DNA of 26,610 nucleotides from Haplosporangium gracile (Eukaryota; Mortierellomycota; Mortierellomycetes; Mortierellales; Mortierellaceae), in the NCBI GenBank assembly GCA_015499985.1, contig JAAAUF010000585.1, forward strand, positions 1 to 26,610, in the 5' to 3' direction. The translations under genes and the position numbers were made by a program. Each line of letters starts with the position of its first letter. The first letter of the stretch is position 1. The notes under the pieces were generated by a model that searched no databases, was not told the origin of the DNA, and was given only the letters and a program-made list of their open reading frames with translations. This document shows, piece by piece, positions 10,031 to 21,617 of the stretch.

Positions 10031-13017
10031 CTACCACAACTCGCACTTCTTGGCAGGGTTCATAGGGCTACTAGCCTTGCATTTAAACACCTCCGAGAAC
10101 TCGGGCAAGTTCATCACGGGGGCATTGATGCGCCACTTGGCAGGCGAATGGGTATCGGTCTTGAGCATCTGGACTTCGGCCTCGGGCCTTGTCTTTGCGC
10201 ACCACAGACGGCCATACGAGATGAAGAACAATTGCTCAGGTGTGTATTTGTCCAGTCCTGGCAGTCTGAAGTTCTTGTACCTATTAGTAGGAAGGAAGGA
10301 GAAAGGGAGGAAAGGAAGAGGAGATAGGAATGGGTTAGCATGGTATAGGAATAATTGACTTTGTTATGGGTGAGCAGGCATCATAAAACCAAATGAAGTA
10401 CAGATTAAAAATTCCAACTTACTTTTTGCCAGAGAGATCAGACTTGCGGCGGTTCTGCCACGTGCGGAAGGTGTGCTTGATCCCACCATTGTCAGCGATA
10501 TTCTCGTTCAGTGTAAATGCTCCATCGACATTGTGTTCGCTACCGTCGGGTCCCTTGATTGTGAAATTGCTGTATTGGCCCACGAAGCATTTTGCCTTGT
10601 CGTTGAACGCCGCTCTCGTCTCATTAGTCCACCACTATGAATAAGGCGTCAAAGGAAAAATAAGGCGATGTAAGCAAAAAGCCAAAAAGCCAAAAAGCCA
10701 AAAAAAGTGTTTTGATGAATTGAGGTAAGAGAGGGAAGGATAGAAGTGCCAAGTGGGTAGAACAGTGTGCAACTTACGTTACGGAGAGCGCCCTGAGAAT
10801 CAAAGTGAGATCCCATGCTGTCGAATCCGTGCTACAGAAGCGAAAAGAGAGAGAAATGACAAAGATGCAATCAAATGCATTAGCAATTTGTGTGTGACGA
10901 ACAAAAAAAAAAAANNNNNNNNNNTCAGACAATAAAGGAGGAAAAAATACTTACGGTGATCTCGTGGCCGGCAATAAAACCCATGGCACCGTAGTTGACA
11001 TACTCTGGGTTCTCAACATGATAGAAAGGGAATTGCAACATGCCAGCGGGGAACAGGATTTGGTTGGCGTAGGGGCTGTAGAAGGCGTTGACTGTCTGCG
11101 GGGTTGTGAGCATCTTCTTGCGGTCGATGGTCTTGCCTGCCTGGGTCATCATCTTTTCATTCTGCCAGGTTGCGTACTTTAACATGTTTCCAAAATAATC
11201 GTCCGCGGCCACGTCGTAGCCCTCGTAGTACTCCTGTAATGATTTCGTTGAAGGAACATCTGGAGATCCCGTCGAGTATCCGACCAAAGGTTCAATCGCC
11301 GCGAGCTTCTTCAGGGCACCATCGAGAGTTGATTTATCAAGCCAGTCGTATGCGGGCAAGGCTTTGGTGTAGGTGTCCCGGAGGGACTCGATTATCTCGG
11401 TAAAATCCTGGCGACTGTTGCCCTTGAATCGCTCCTTAATAAAGTAGTGACCAACAATCTCGCCGACATTGGTGTTGACAGTGCTGACACAGGTCTTCCA
11501 ACGATCAACCTTGACGTTAGCCGGCATTCCGTTCAGGCCAGCGAAAAGGGCAGTCAGGGGTTGCTTGTACGGTTCGGCGAGACTCTTGGCGTAGGTGCTG
11601 ATGGCGAGCCAAGAAAAGTAGTGCTGAAGAGTTGTGGTTGTGGTGTTCTTAAGGACGGTGTCGAGCTTGGTGACATATGGAACCGAGTTGACGAGGAGGG
11701 TTCGATTGTATTGAGTGCCAGCAGGAAGAATCTCCTGGACCAACAGAGGCCAGTCGATCGACGGAGTTATAGCCGACAACTCCTCGGCAGTACGCCAGGT
11801 GTAGGCCTTGAGCGGATCCCTTTGGTCCACGATTTCGGTTCCAATCGCCGCCAGCTGGGTCTCAAAGGTTACAACATCTTTGGCGACATCCAGCCACTCC
11901 TGCTTGATATCCTTGGGCAAGAGGGGCTCAGTTCGGTTGGCAACATCCTCATCGCCCATAATGATCTGAAACATCTGTGCAACGATTCCTTGGTATAGCT
12001 CGACGACAACAGGCACCTCGTACAATGACTTTGCAGGCAAACCCAGTCCACCCTCACTGACCCCCAAAGAGTTGATCGTAGGCTCCTTTCCGTCGGGCAT
12101 GTTAAAGATTGTAACGAAGCTAACTAATCCCAGTTTGGAGCCCTGACCCAGTGCCTTTGCAAGAACTGACTTGTCGACACCAGCTGTGTTGTTTCCAGGA
12201 AGGGATTCGAGGACCTTGTGGACTAGATCAGTGACAGGCTTGCGGCCCACCTTAAGGATCGCGGCCTCGTCCATGCAGCTGGCATACAGGTCATGAAGCT
12301 TCTTGAGGTTGCTCTCTTCAGCGGCGTCTCCGGCAGCAGGCTTGGGCGCCTTACCGAGGGACACATCTGAAAATGAGCGAACGACGCGCTAATTGCATCA
12401 TAGGAAAATTAAAGTAATCGGGGTTAGTCTTGATTGTTGTAGGTCAAAGCGAGGGAATAAAAATAACACGCGAAAAGAGAAAGGGAGTAAACATACACTG
12501 TTGTCGTTATAAATACTGCTGAAATATTCGGCGGATATCGTGTCAGCAGGGATCTCATTCCTTTCATCGAACCCTCCACCTACGGTATTAAACAAGAAAA
12601 TGAAGAGTGCAATGGAAAATGATTTTTGGTCAATCGCTCAGTTTCTTGTCCAGACTGACTCGAACAAAAAATAAATAAATGCAGAGCTAGTTCTTACAAG
12701 CGAACTGCCTAAAGTCCTGACATGGGTCGATCTCGGGATCCATATCGTTGATGATGCCTGCTGCTGTGAGGACACACTGTGGGGTTGTACAAATTGCCTA
12801 AATGTATGCGAGAAGCAGAGAGCAGGATGATGTAAGAGGAGCGATCAGTGCGTGAAATTGATAATGGTGCTGATAGAAAATGAGGATGATCAGATAAAGA
12901 AACGCGGGGTGGTGATAGTACCTGGTTATTGATTGACGATTGTGTGGGCGCAGCCTGAACGATGCTCAGAGCGACTCCGATCGCCATCAGCACATGGAAC
13001 CTGGCTGCGTAGACCAT
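10031..13017 (-). CDS. Secreted M13-family zinc endopeptidase (neprilysin-like), copy A
   Basis: Seven exons (13017-12922, 12797-12698, 12579-12497, 12388-10955, 10831-10778, 10634-10423, 10280-10031) encode 742 residues. The N-terminus is a hydrophobic signal peptide ending near VQAAP, not a membrane anchor. The M13 pattern follows in order: CTTPQCV, DPCQDFRQFACGG, FDERNEIP, then the catalytic domain with VNAFYSP, GHEIT/HGFD (zinc motif HExxH, split by an intron before the second His), NENIADNGG (third zinc ligand Glu), the FFISYGRLWC region, a His...WRIN pair matching the family's catalytic His/Arg, and C-terminal KKCELW. Enzymes of this family cut peptides on the amino side of hydrophobic residues. 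An extracellular or secretory-pathway role is inferred; the substrate is unknown. The exon 3/4 junction uses TAG at 12389-12391 because this restores RVVRSFSDVSLGKAPK, matching copy B. Intron 4 contains a run of Ns. Confidence 0.93.
10915..10924. other. Assembly gap of 10 Ns
   Basis: Ten Ns directly follow a 12-A run (10903-10914). The gap falls inside intron 4 of the M13 copy A gene, between the exon carrying HEIT and the 54-nt exon carrying the second zinc His. A placeholder length is likely, so the true intron size is unknown. Confidence 0.95.
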
Positions 13018-13090
13018 TTGTTGTTGTTGCTGTTGTAGTAGTTGTTGTAGTAGTTGTTGTAGTTGTTGTTGGTATTGTTGTTGTTGTTGC
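13018..13090 (-). repeat. CAA/CTA triplet-repeat leader of M13 copy A
   Basis: The 73 nt immediately before the ATG read, on the coding strand, as almost pure CAA units with scattered CTA and CAG triplets. No upstream ATG occurs in the run. It is probably 5' UTR: unpaired CAA-rich leaders are known to favour ribosome scanning. It is also a microsatellite and so prone to length change. Confidence 0.75.
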
Positions 13091-13246
13091 GAAGGTGTAC
13101 GATGTGAGTGAAAGGAGTGGTATACAGGGAAGCAGGGGTGGAGTGAGTGATGTACTACTGTATATGTCTCTGCTAACAGAGGGAGGGAGATATTGAGGAG
13201 AAAGAGGTGGCTGTTGATGAAAGAAACAAGGTGAGTGAATGAACTC

Positions 13247-13255
13247 TTTTTTATA
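13247..13255 (-). promoter_or_regulatory. TATA box of M13 copy A
   Basis: The coding strand reads TATAAAAAA, 230 nt before the start codon and upstream of the triplet-repeat leader. Copy B and the gene at 15156-20290 also have TATA-type boxes 160-260 nt before their ATGs, which supports the call. There is no experimental start site. Confidence 0.5.
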
Positions 13256-13260
13256 CTGAC

Positions 13261-15155
13261 AGAAACTTCAAAACGGCACTAATCCAAAAGCAGTAAGATG
13301 AAAGGAGAAGGACATGATGACTGCCCTAGTTCTATTCGACTCAATCTATGTGCGTTCAAGAGGCCCTTGTCGTCGATTATTGTATCCCGAGGTTAGTAGA
13401 CCATTTTTTTGTTGAGGGAAACGAGACTGTTAACCATTACATGCTGTACCTTTATTAAGATAACGGCAAAACCTCTTTCCCTCCTTCTTTCTCTTTTGTC
13501 AGTCTATTCCACAACGGTTCTTTTTTTGAGTCTTGTAATGTATTCCGGTCCGTCCTTGTTGCTAAGAAACATGACACACACCATTGATGTGGCGACTGTC
13601 TTCCCCGATTGTATGGATGATCAAAAACAAGCGTTAAGCCCTATTATCCCGCCATCTGGCACCCAGGCTCTCATGCACTACCAAACGACAATCCAAGAGG
13701 TCTAGTAGACCCTTGCCACCTTTGCTTCCCTTTCCTTCCCTTCCTTTCCCTGCAGCCACTACCCCACGCAAACCTTTTTTCAATTATGCGCATGTGCATA
13801 CGTCCAAACTATATTTCTCTCTTTCTCTTTCTATTTCATTCTCTGTGTGTGTCACACAAAAAAACAAAAACAAAATTTTTGCTTGCGCAATTCGGTCATC
13901 CTTTTTTTTTTTTTGTCTGCTCGTGCCATTCATTTTTCTCTTCTAAGTAGATGTATTCCCGTCGGTCCATTCGCAGTAATTGTGCTGTTCTGCTTTTCCC
14001 CTTACGGCCCGATTCCGGGATCAGGAGGACATCGGATCAGGAGATCATCGAGACACCAACCTTCTGGTTTTTGCGTTAGTGTTGATGTCCCTCAGGAGAA
14101 AAAAAAAAAAACTCCATTTTTTGCTTAGGCGCAGCCTAGTTGTGGCTGTGCGTTTATTTTTGGAGACCTCATGCTCCCTCTGCTCTAACCGAAGGAAGGA
14201 GAAATCCGATGGCTGTGGCAATGACCTCAACAAAAACGACAAGGAGGAAAGCTAATGGCGCACAAAAACGACAGTTAGCGCTTAAATACAACGCACTCGC
14301 CAGCATTTTGCGCCTCCTCCCTCTGTCAACTGAGACTAACACGACCATCGAGGTTGAGAGTGAGTACTTAAACAGCCTCTGCTAAAGTCCAATGGCTCCA
14401 AATAAAAACAATGACTTCATGAACAAATGAATAAACGATGACCTTTCATCGTACCCTCTACACCTATGAGCAAAGAGGCAGTGCTGGTAACCATCAAAGA
14501 ATGAAATGTGATTGTTGGATTGCGTGGCTCTAACGACAAGGCATGGTCGGGAGAGAGATGATCAGTGGTTCTTGGCTTGGGCTCTTAGATTTTCAAATCT
14601 ATCCCGCCCCAAGCTTGGCTATAGCGCATTACGTGCATGGGCTGTTTGAGAGGTCCCTTTTTTTTTGAGCGGTTTTTTTTTTGTGTGTCCCATTTTTGCG
14701 CTTGCGCTTTGCTGTGGGGGTACTGCTCACAAAATGCGATTCTCGCTTAGGCGGACAAAGTCACACAAGCGACTCTCTTTTACAATGCGTTTTCTATCCT
14801 TCCCTAGGCAGTGGAAGTACCTTTGATGATCCACCAGGGCGTTATTGGTCTTTCCACGTCATATTTTTCTCTCTTAACCCCATACTGAACTCACCCCTCC
14901 CTTCCTATGACATTGTCTATGATGAGACCGATGGAGGGCTGTAAAGTCATGAAAAAGTGTGTGAGGGTACCTTAGTGCGGACATTTTTTCCTTGACAAAG
15001 TCTGAAATCAAATCTTACCCGGAGTGTAAAATTTTTGGGTGACCCCCTGTAAGAAGACGTGGGTCATAAAAATGTGCTATTCATGTGCACTGATGGTGAA
15101 CTAAATTTTATGGCATTACTCTTGCTTCATAGGTATATCAAAACAACTTCCGTGT
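13261..15155. other. 1.9-kb gene-free region upstream of M13 copy A
   Basis: No convincing gene is seen. Several plus-strand ORFs of 77-98 codons (for example 13409-13705, 13980-14255, 14681-14944) have no recognisable protein, no splice support and erratic composition. The region holds pyrimidine tracts (13713-13760), poly-T runs, a 10-base direct repeat (GGATCAGGAG at 14018 and 14034) and a two-part hairpin at 14575-14614. The part nearest 15155 should include the 3' UTR of the 15156-20290 gene. Confidence 0.5.
14575..14614. other. Two-part inverted repeat (hairpin)
   Basis: The outer arms GCTTGGG (14575-14581) and CCCAAGC (14608-14614) pair perfectly over 7 bp. The inner arms TAGATT and AATCTA flank a 4-nt loop around 14593. 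A small internal loop separates the two stems. It lies in non-coding DNA and has no tRNA-like layout. It could be a structured RNA, a protein-binding palindrome or a transposon remnant. Confidence 0.35.
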
Positions 15156-18100
15156 TTACTTCTTGGCCCTCTTGCCTTTGCCCTTCTCATTCTTGGCCTT
15201 CGCTTCCTCCGTCTCTTTCTCTGTGGCAGTCTTGCGCTTCGGATCCTTATTTACTTCCTTCACCTCGTCCTTCATTTTCTCCGTAGCCTTGCGCTTCCTA
15301 CCTTTTGTTTTCACCTCCTCCACTTTCTCCTTCACTTCTTCCTTGGTTTCCATGGACTCGCGACCATTCTTCTTCACCTCTTCAACATCTTCCTTTGTTT
15401 TCACCTTAACTGCCTTGGATTTCCGATCCTTCTTCTTCATCTCCTTTACTCCCTCCTTCCTTTCTTCCCTGGCCGCCTTGGGCTCCCTCTCCTTCTTCAT
15501 TTTCTCCTTGATCGCCGTAGGCTTCCTGCCCTTCTTCTTCGCATCCTTAGCCTTTCTCTGTTCTTTCTCCTCCCTTTCTTTCTCCTCACTTAAGAATCCC
15601 AATACACTAGCAGTAGTGTTTCGATCTTGGATCCGTTGGCTGCGTCGAGAGACACGAGGGGATGGCACTCTTGAAGGAGGTCTTCTTCCGCTCGCTGCGG
15701 GGGTGACTGGAACAGTGGTAGAGTCAGGAGATCTGGCTTCTGAGTGGGGTGAAGGTTGGTCGCTAGTGGAGGCTTGAGTCATACTGATGGTGGCGTCCTC
15801 GCTAGCGAGGTCATTAGGTGTACTGTACCCATGACTAACCTGGCCGTACCTTTGTTCACCTTTAGGTGTTAATACTGCTGTTGATAAAACGGACGATGAT
15901 GGCGATCTGATAGAGGCAGCCTTAGCCAACAAATTAAGTCCTGACTTTACTTTCTCAGGCTGGTGTAACCACCACGACGACAGGTATTGATGTTCAGTTC
16001 CTGCCCGTGGTGGAGACGATCGCGGAGAGTATCGGGCACGTGGTGACGAGGACTGGGGGGACCGGAGGGACCGGATAGGAGACGGTCGAGTACGTGGTGG
16101 TGGTGGTGGTGGTGGTGATTCTCGAGTGCGAGTGCGTGGCGAGGTAGGTTTTGCGTAGGAGGTGTAGAGGGTGGAATGCGCCCGTGGAGGAGATCGGGAT
16201 GGTGATCGACTAGATGAGAAAAAATTCCATTGAGTGGGTGACAGACTGCGCGAAGACGACAATAGTGACGACACGAGGATGCGCCGTGGATAAGTTGTCG
16301 CACATAGGTGAGGTGGCGGCCAAGACAATGCTGGAGAAGAATACTCTATAGCGGACCGGAAGGGTGGCGGCGATACCTGAGCAGGACTAGTCGATGCTGA
16401 TGAGGCCGATGCAGCCAGCTTCCGAGTAGGTATTCGGGACGGTTTTTGTCGCTGCTGCTCACCCACCAAGGGAGTCGATCGAGCACTGCCAGATGTCATT
16501 TTTGACTGTGAGCGCGGAACTCTAGCTGTCCTGCTATTAGAGGAGGGCGACAACAGCCTCTTCTTTTGAGCACTAATTCGCAGAGAGGACCTTCTATTCG
16601 ACTTTATGTCGCTCCGCTGTTCATCATCATCCTCTTCCCGCTGCAGTCGGCGTGCCATAGCCAAGTCGTTCAAGACCTGCTGTTCTTGAAGAGTTATGAT
16701 CTCCCTTACGCTTCCTCTAACTCTTGTTCCCGCCGCTCCCGCTGCCATTCGTTCACCCTCCGATCGCAAGAGCCGCCACGCTGTATCGCCGCTGATCTCT
16801 TCCTGAGCTGGCAATCTTTGAGAGTCCTCCAGGTTTTGTAGGTTACGAGCCACAGCTTCAACTCGCTCGAATTGTATCTTTTGTGAGGTCCTGCGGTGTT
16901 GACTGGAGGAAGAACCTTTGCGAGCGTTGTCGTCGTCTTGCTGCCTGTGCTTGTAATCCTGCTGCTGCTGTTCATACTCAATATCCTGCTGCTCGTATTC
17001 CTCCCCTTCATACTCTTTCTCATCGACGGTTCCCCTCCTCATGCCCGCGGATCGTGATTCCTGTCCTGAGTTGGTGGTAGACTTGTCTTGGGGGTCTTGT
17101 TCACCAACGCTCTTCAATGAAGGCACTTGAGAACTTTCCAAAGGCACGTTGCATGGAGAGGAGGTTCTCTCTCTTGTAATACGGTCATAGTACTCAACAT
17201 TCTGATCTGCCCAACGATTCATCTCTTCGAATTCTTGTTCTGCCTCGGACATCTCTAGGAGTGAAACCGAAGGGAGCTCCTGTCCGGATGACTGTGCAGG
17301 AGTCGAAGACTCGTGGACTGCTCTGGAACTAGTCGTACTGATAGCAGTAGTGGAGGAGTCGAAGTCTGGTGGGGCTATATAATCGGTTCCGGGTGTGGAA
17401 TCTCGTTCCGTGGCGTAACTGGTAGTACGAGTCAATACCGGCGTTTCGGCTGTGGTTGACGAAAACGCTGATATAAAAGCTGATCCTGACGTTGCTGGTT
17501 TTCCTTTGCAACTTGGAGTATTAGCGGTATTTTCTTCATAGCTCAACACCTGTATCGTCCTAGTCTTATGCTCCCTACGCACCTCCTCCTTTCGTTTCCG
17601 CTCTAACAATCTTCTAAGCGCCGCCTCCTCCTTATGTCGCTCCTGTTGCAACAACTCCTGATACTCAACATCCAGCTGGTCTTCTTTGGTTCGTTTTTTC
17701 TCCAACTGGTCCTTGATCCACGCTTGTCTCGATTCCTCCTCGACAGGGGTTAACCCTTCATTCGCATTGATCTCTCCCCTCCTATCTCGCTCGTTCTGCT
17801 TCCGAATCTCCTCCGCCAGGGCTTCGTCATCCTCCTCCTGCTGGATCTGGGCTTGCCTGGCTGCCTTTCGTGCTTTCCTCGAAGCTTCTGTTTGTGCTCT
17901 TTCTTCCTTCAAAACTTTTTCCTTCTGTTTGCGGGCCTCCCCAGTCTCCTTGAATTCCCTGTTTTGATTAGATCCCTCGTTGAGCTCGAGGCGGCGTGAC
18001 TGGAACCGGGTTCTTTGACGTTCTGGAGGGGACGCGTCACTACCTCTAGGAGTTCTGGGCAAAGCGCTGCTGGTGCTGATGTTGGTGGAGGGTGAATGGT

Positions 18101-20290
18101 AGAGAGGTGTAATCAAAGGAGACGTAGCGGTAGGAGAGGCACCTGTGGTAGAGGTGGTCCCAACAGTATTGCGAGGAGCGACGGTGGAGGGCGCGGGAAT
18201 AGGCACGCCACTCTCCTCATCTTCACCAGTGAGCTCGTTGGGAGCTTGCATAGTAAAAACCATTAGTGGATCGACCGATGGAGAAAATATCCAACCCTGG
18301 GCCTCCAACCACTCTGCTGGCGTGAGACCAGAACTTAAGATTGTTGTTCGCTCATTCTCCGCAGAAGACACACCAGTGGTTGCTATTTCTTCCAGACGAG
18401 CAAGCTCAGGGTTCCTTCTTTCTCGAAGAAAGATACATTCCATCCGCTCGAGTTTTTGGTACTTTCTCATCTCCTCGGGGTCGTGATGGATCTTGCTGTA
18501 GTCGATACTAGCGGCGAAAGCACGGTACTCTTGGTAGGCCCTGATGTCTTTCGCAGACGGTGTTGATGGAGGTGTCACCATTGGAGCCGAAGAGCATAGC
18601 ATTTGTACCTGATACTCGCGTTCATTCAGCTCACACGACAATTTCCGCTTCCTCACAATCAAATGCTTAGCACTCCGAAGTTCCTTTACTGCACGACCCG
18701 CTTTTTTCCGGTCCTTTCTGGGGCCGCCACTATACCGCAAAGATGACCGTCGACTCTCAAAAGCCCGGGGCAGGTTTTGACAATGGGCCTCATCTGAATA
18801 TTGAGTTTCTCGTCCAGAGTCGGTGTCAGTCATGCAACGGCGACGCTTCTGGACGGCACGACGACGACGATGAATCAGGCGCAGTAATTCCTGGCGAGTG
18901 TAGTTGTGTTCCTCCTTGATGCTCGAAAGGAAGGCGACGCTGTCATGAGAAGGACGACAGGTATTTGAATGAGAGGTGACGGTGATGTTGCTGTTGGGCA
19001 GACTGACAGAAGACGATGACGAAGGGATATCGACACACATTGCCTGAGACTGTTCTTGCTGTTGTCGTTGCTGTTTGTACTGAAAGTATGCAGCTGTGTG
19101 CGAAAGAGAGGGAGACATGAGCGTGAACCTAGGTGGCGTAGGCGCCAATGGCTTCGAGGGAATGGTAGTCGAGACTTGAGTCACACTGGCAGGGAATGAG
19201 GGCTCTCCGAATGCAGGTGTGTTAGTGGTCGCTGCTGGAGCAGGAGCAAGAGCAGCAGACGACGACGAGTTTGACACCAGAGAGGAGCCGTATCCAAAAC
19301 CTGAGTTGCTGTTGTACATAAGGTGAGAGAACGAAGGTCCCATGGATATGTAACTGTGTCGCTCATTCGAGGCAGTAGAGGGAGAGGGTATAGCCGAGAC
19401 TGGATCAGTTGTGCCAAAGTCAAGACCAGACTGACCAAAGGGACCCGAGGAGAGTGAGTTGGATGTAGTCGAATAGGAATACATCGACAACGTAGCCTGG
19501 GGCTTGGAGGAAGTAGTATCACTCTGCTGCTGCTGCTGCTGTTGGTCTATGTATGCAGTGTGAATGTAAAAGTATTTGGCAGACAAAGAAGAAAAAAAAA
19601 TAGTCACTCAGCGCTTGAACAAAATCAAGCCAAAAATGCGGCTACATTCGCTAATCAAACAACCAACCAAGAACAAAAAAATAGGTTCTCACCGAGACAC
19701 GGGGTGATCTCTGATTGAGACAGGGGGCGAGGGCGAGAGTCACTTTGATCATTACTCAGTCGGGCAGCGGTCTCAGACAGTATTGCCTCCTGGTAGGCCG
19801 AAGACGGGTTACCAGCAGTAGTACTGTTAAAGGGACAGCCCACAGTCATATCAAAAGGACGATCGAAAACGGTTGGGTAACTTAGGAGCGCTTGGAATGC
19901 AACGGTCGAGGGTGACAGGGCCACACGAGGGGCCATGAAGACGGGTTGTTGCTGGTGGATGGATTGACCAAACTGATCAACAAAACCCAAAGGAGGGGCC
20001 ATATCGGGTACCTGGTCGTCCTCAATGTCCATACGTTGGAACATGTCAACATCGACATCGACCTGGGAGTTCATGACAGGTGTGGGGTCTTCATAAGAAA
20101 TGGAAGGGCTCATCTGCTGTTGCTGATGTTGGAGGATACTCCGGGGAAAAGCCGCCTGATGGGAGGCAGGAATAATGATGGTGACGATGGTGGTAGCAGC
20201 CGTGGGTGTTGTGCACACGGGAGGCAGGGCAGGCTGACTGGCACGGCGGCGCTGGGAATTCCCCTGGTTCGGTTTGTGGTTGTTGGTCAT
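15156..20290 (-). CDS. Very large low-complexity, probably nuclear protein
   Basis: Two exons, 20290-19693 and 19546-15156, are joined by a 146-nt intron (GTGAGA...TAG, phase 1), giving 1662 residues. The N-terminal 200 residues are Pro/Gln/Asp-rich. A polyQ run follows the splice at about 201. Residues about 416-440 are strongly basic (LIHRRRRAVQKRRR), followed by another basic block to about 520 (VRKRKLSCELNEREYQV). Residues about 725-860 form a charged coiled coil (EEDDEALAEEIRKQNERD type). About 1300-1385 is Ser/Arg/Pro-rich like SR proteins, with a proline run. The last about 150 residues are Lys/Glu repeats ending KGKGKRAKK. No enzyme motif, signal peptide or membrane segment is visible. 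Nuclear location is inferred from the basic clusters. I do not recognise the family; a chromatin, transcription or RNA-processing scaffold is possible but unproven. Confidence 0.8.
15170..15565 (-). repeat. Internal Lys-rich tandem repeats in the large protein
   Basis: The C-terminus is made of about six diverged units of 20-21 residues. Successive unit starts read KKKGRKPTA, REPKAAREE, KDRKSKAVK, NGRESMETK, KGRKRKATE and DPKRKTATE, each followed by an acidic/basic stretch such as EDVEEVKK or DEVKEVNK. They form amphipathic, highly charged helices. Expansion by unequal exchange is likely. GRK-type cores resemble AT-hook neighbours but lack a clean RGRP core. Confidence 0.55.
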
Positions 20291-20541
20291 TTTAGGGCGG
20301 GAGATACTAGAATGTTAGAGATGGGAGTGTGAAGTGAGTGAAGAGGGAAGAAGGGATCAATGATTTTTTCCGAGAAGGGTAGAGGTGCGTTAGATATGGG
20401 TGTGATAGCGAAGGGGAAGTGGGCGTTGGACTTTATTTTTGTGTGACACAAAAATTTCGAAAAGGTGTAACAGGGAGATGTAGGGGAAGGAGGCGACGAG
20501 AAGATGACGATGAAGAGAATAAAAGCCTGGGAAAAGGGTAG

Positions 20542-20549
20542 CCTTTATA
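20542..20549 (-). promoter_or_regulatory. TATA-like box of the large low-complexity gene
   Basis: The coding strand reads TATAAAGG, 252 nt before the ATG at 20290. It is followed by a mixed pyrimidine leader. Assigned by motif and distance only. Confidence 0.4.
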
Positions 20550-21617
20550 GTAGATTGGAGACGAGGGGGGAGTAGAAAAAATTGCGGGAGGTCAGTCAGC
20601 GCATAGAAAGAAAAGACAAGCAAGAAAAAAAATAGCGATTTCGTTCAATCAAAGAATCAGCAACAAAGAATTTTTCATGATTGAGCCCTCTGGAAGTGTG
20701 GTACCTGAGTGTGTTAGAGGGTGAAAGAGAGAATACAAAAATTAAAAATTGGCTATGAGATAGTTGAGGGCGATGAAGAACAAAGAAGCAAGGCCCAAAA
20801 AAAAAAAAAAAAAAAAAGGACAAATGACGATGTACACACACACTCACACACCACAACAGACAAAGAACCCGCCCCTTCTTTCTTTATTTCTACATTTTTA
20901 ACGTTGATTTTTGTACATTTTGCTTTGTCGATCCAGCCACTCGTCCAACACCACTCCTTTCTGACTTTAAAAAATATCAATATTGCTGTGTAAGAGTGGT
21001 GCCGGTGGTATGTCAACGGGTTGGTGACCCAAAGGGACACCACAATTAATCTATGCATCCATATTTTGACGACAGCATTCTTTGATAAAAAAAATGTATC
21101 AACAACATTACCGACTTGACCATGATCTCCATGACGTGTGACGCAAATCAAAGAATTCGACCTCAAACTGAAAGGAAGGAGGGATGAAAGAAAGAAGGAG
21201 AAGTTAGTTTCTTTGAACTAGAGAGGAAGAAAAAGAGAGAAAGAACATAGTCGATCGCGTAAAATACTAAGTCAATCTTCGACCACGAGGGAATGCCGAT
21301 CATGCGAGTATTGAAAAAAAGTGTATGTGTCCAATGTTTGTGCGAGGAAAATAACCTTCGTATGCCAGGGGAAAGAGACAGAGAGTGACGGGGTTTCTAC
21401 ACACTACCCTTGGGTCCTACACTAAAGGACGCACGGGGACCATAAAAGCGGTCATTATACCACGTTTTTGGTCCGAAATGAAAGTGTGACTTACTCATAT
21501 AACGAAGTGTTCTAGCTCTTTTAATTTCAATCGAAAGGCAGCACCCTGGCTGCGATATCTATATACAAAAAAATGACGAAATTGTGGTGGTACAAAACAT
21601 GGATAATGTTTTTTTTT
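20550..21617. other. Gene-free spacer with a 21-A run
   Basis: This lies between the promoter of the large gene and the 3' end of M13 copy B. It contains an uninterrupted run of 21 A (20797-20817) and further A- and CA-rich DNA. Minus-strand ORFs here (for example 20753-21166) are read through poly-T and show no protein family. The last part is expected to be the 3' UTR of copy B. No RNA gene was seen. Confidence 0.5.

Noticed and set aside
12364..12366. Alternative exon 4 start of M13 copy A after a CAG acceptor
   Set aside because: Using it would need a poorer donor (GTGTAT) and would lose residues RVVRSFSD that match copy B; TAG at 12389-12391 with the GTATGT donor is in phase and conserved.
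13409..14385. Several plus-strand ORFs of 77-98 codons
   Set aside because: Overlapping frames, homopolymer-driven residues, and no motif or splice support.
15163..15777. 204-codon plus-strand ORF rich in Phe, Ser and Leu
   Set aside because: It is the complement of the Lys/Glu repeat tail (AAG/GAG read as CTT/CTC) and looks membrane-like only for that reason.
20753..21166. 137-codon minus-strand ORF
   Set aside because: Its body includes a poly-Phe stretch read through the 21-A run, and the rest has no coding character.
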